Part shown: piece after piece, positions 6,230-6,504 of the stretch
Layout of the letters: each line of letters starts with the position of its first letter
Numbering within the stretch: position 1 is the stretch's first letter
Source of the DNA: Rubrobacter sp.
GTDB taxonomy: Bacteria; Actinomycetota; Rubrobacteria; Rubrobacterales; Rubrobacteraceae
Assembly (NCBI GenBank): GCA_016781725.1
Contig: JADDPU010000083.1
Span: 10,068 to 16,571, forward strand
DNA: 6,504 bases
Direction: 5' to 3'
Made by a program: the position numbers and the translations under genes
The notes under the pieces: generated by a model
Told to the model about the DNA's origin: nothing
Databases searched by the model: none
The model's input: only the letters and a program-made list of their open reading frames with translations

Positions 6230-6504
6230 GCGACGATACCAGGGAGGTCTACGAGCGCGCCCGCCTCGGCCAGAGCGTGACGCTCGGTTCGCGCCCGGCT
6301 GTCTTGGTCGTCGACTTCAGCCGCGGCTTCACCGACCCGCGCTCGACCATGGGCTCGGACCTTACCCGCGAGGTGGAGGCGACGACCCGCCTTCTCAATG
6401 CCGCCCGCGAGAAGGGGGTGCCGGTCATCTTCACCACCATCGGCTTCGAGGCGAACCTCAAAGACGGCTCTCTCTGGCTCCAGAAGGCGCCGGCCCTCGC
6501 CGAG
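6226..6504 (+). CDS. Isochorismatase-fold cysteine amidohydrolase, N-carbamoylsarcosine amidohydrolase-like (3' end outside window)
   Basis: Only the first 93 residues are present; the frame is still open at the window edge. The core begins with GSRPAVLVVDFSRGFTDP, where Asp30 is the expected catalytic Asp of the isochorismatase-like hydrolases. AAREKGVPVIFTT and DGSLWLQKAP follow, resembling N-carbamoylsarcosine amidohydrolase and maleamate amidohydrolase (NicF) more than nicotinamidase. The catalytic Lys and Cys lie beyond the window, so activity cannot be confirmed. The ATG overlaps the hydantoinase stop as ATGA, and a GGAGG at 6214-6218 sits 7 nt upstream inside the previous gene, so the start is secure and the two genes are coupled. 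A likely role is hydrolysis of a carbamoyl or amide group made by the preceding hydrolases. Other family members, such as ureidoacrylate amidohydrolase, remain possible. Confidence 0.82.
   Translation, partial: MSDDTREVYERARLGQSVTLGSRPAVLVVDFSRGFTDPRSTMGSDLTREVEATTRLLNAAREKGVPVIFTTIGFEANLKDGSLWLQKAPALAE

Overview
The window is a GC-rich stretch of bacterial chromosome with six genes, all on the + strand and tightly packed. High GC, GTG starts, strong AGGAGG-type ribosome binding sites and frequent ATA (Ile) and AGG (Arg) codons in otherwise GC-rich genes suggest a high-GC actinobacterium, and my best guess is a Rubrobacter-like organism. That placement comes from codon style and protein flavour only, since no marker gene is present.

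Layout. Positions 1-112 hold an upstream regulatory stretch with a -10-like element, a TTGT-N3-ACAA dyad and a ribosome binding site. Positions 113-1105 encode a cytoplasmic asparaginase-family enzyme. Positions 1106-1374 are intergenic and hold a good sigma70-type promoter whose -35 box lies inside a perfect 7-3-7 palindrome, followed by a leader of about 190 nt with potential hairpins. Then come five genes that look like one operon: a cyclase-family metal hydrolase (1375-2073), an amidase-signature hydrolase (2091-3497), an M20-type N-carbamoyl amino acid / ureide amidohydrolase (3536-4801), a dihydropyrimidinase/hydantoinase (4835-6229), and the first 93 codons of an isochorismatase-fold amidohydrolase resembling N-carbamoylsarcosine amidohydrolase (from 6226, cut by the window end).

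How the genes fit together. Five of the six encoded families mainly cleave C-N bonds in amides, cyclic imides or ureides, and the cyclase family includes formamidases and ring-opening hydrolases. The six families use different folds and chemistries. The best-defined step is ring opening of a hydantoin or dihydropyrimidine by the dihydropyrimidinase. The resulting N-carbamoyl compound would go to the M20 enzyme, the isochorismatase-fold enzyme, or both, releasing CO2 and ammonia. The other three could open or deamidate related compounds. The set reads as a nitrogen-scavenging or N-heterocycle/ureide catabolic operon. The true substrate (dihydrouracil, a hydantoin, a creatinine-derived compound or another ring) cannot be fixed from this window, because the genes for entry steps and transport are not in it.

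Regulation. The dyads upstream of the asparaginase gene and upstream of the five-gene operon share TTGTNNGACAAAT. This resembles the TNGTNNNACNA operators of FadR-type GntR regulators and suggests that one regulator, not encoded here, controls both units.
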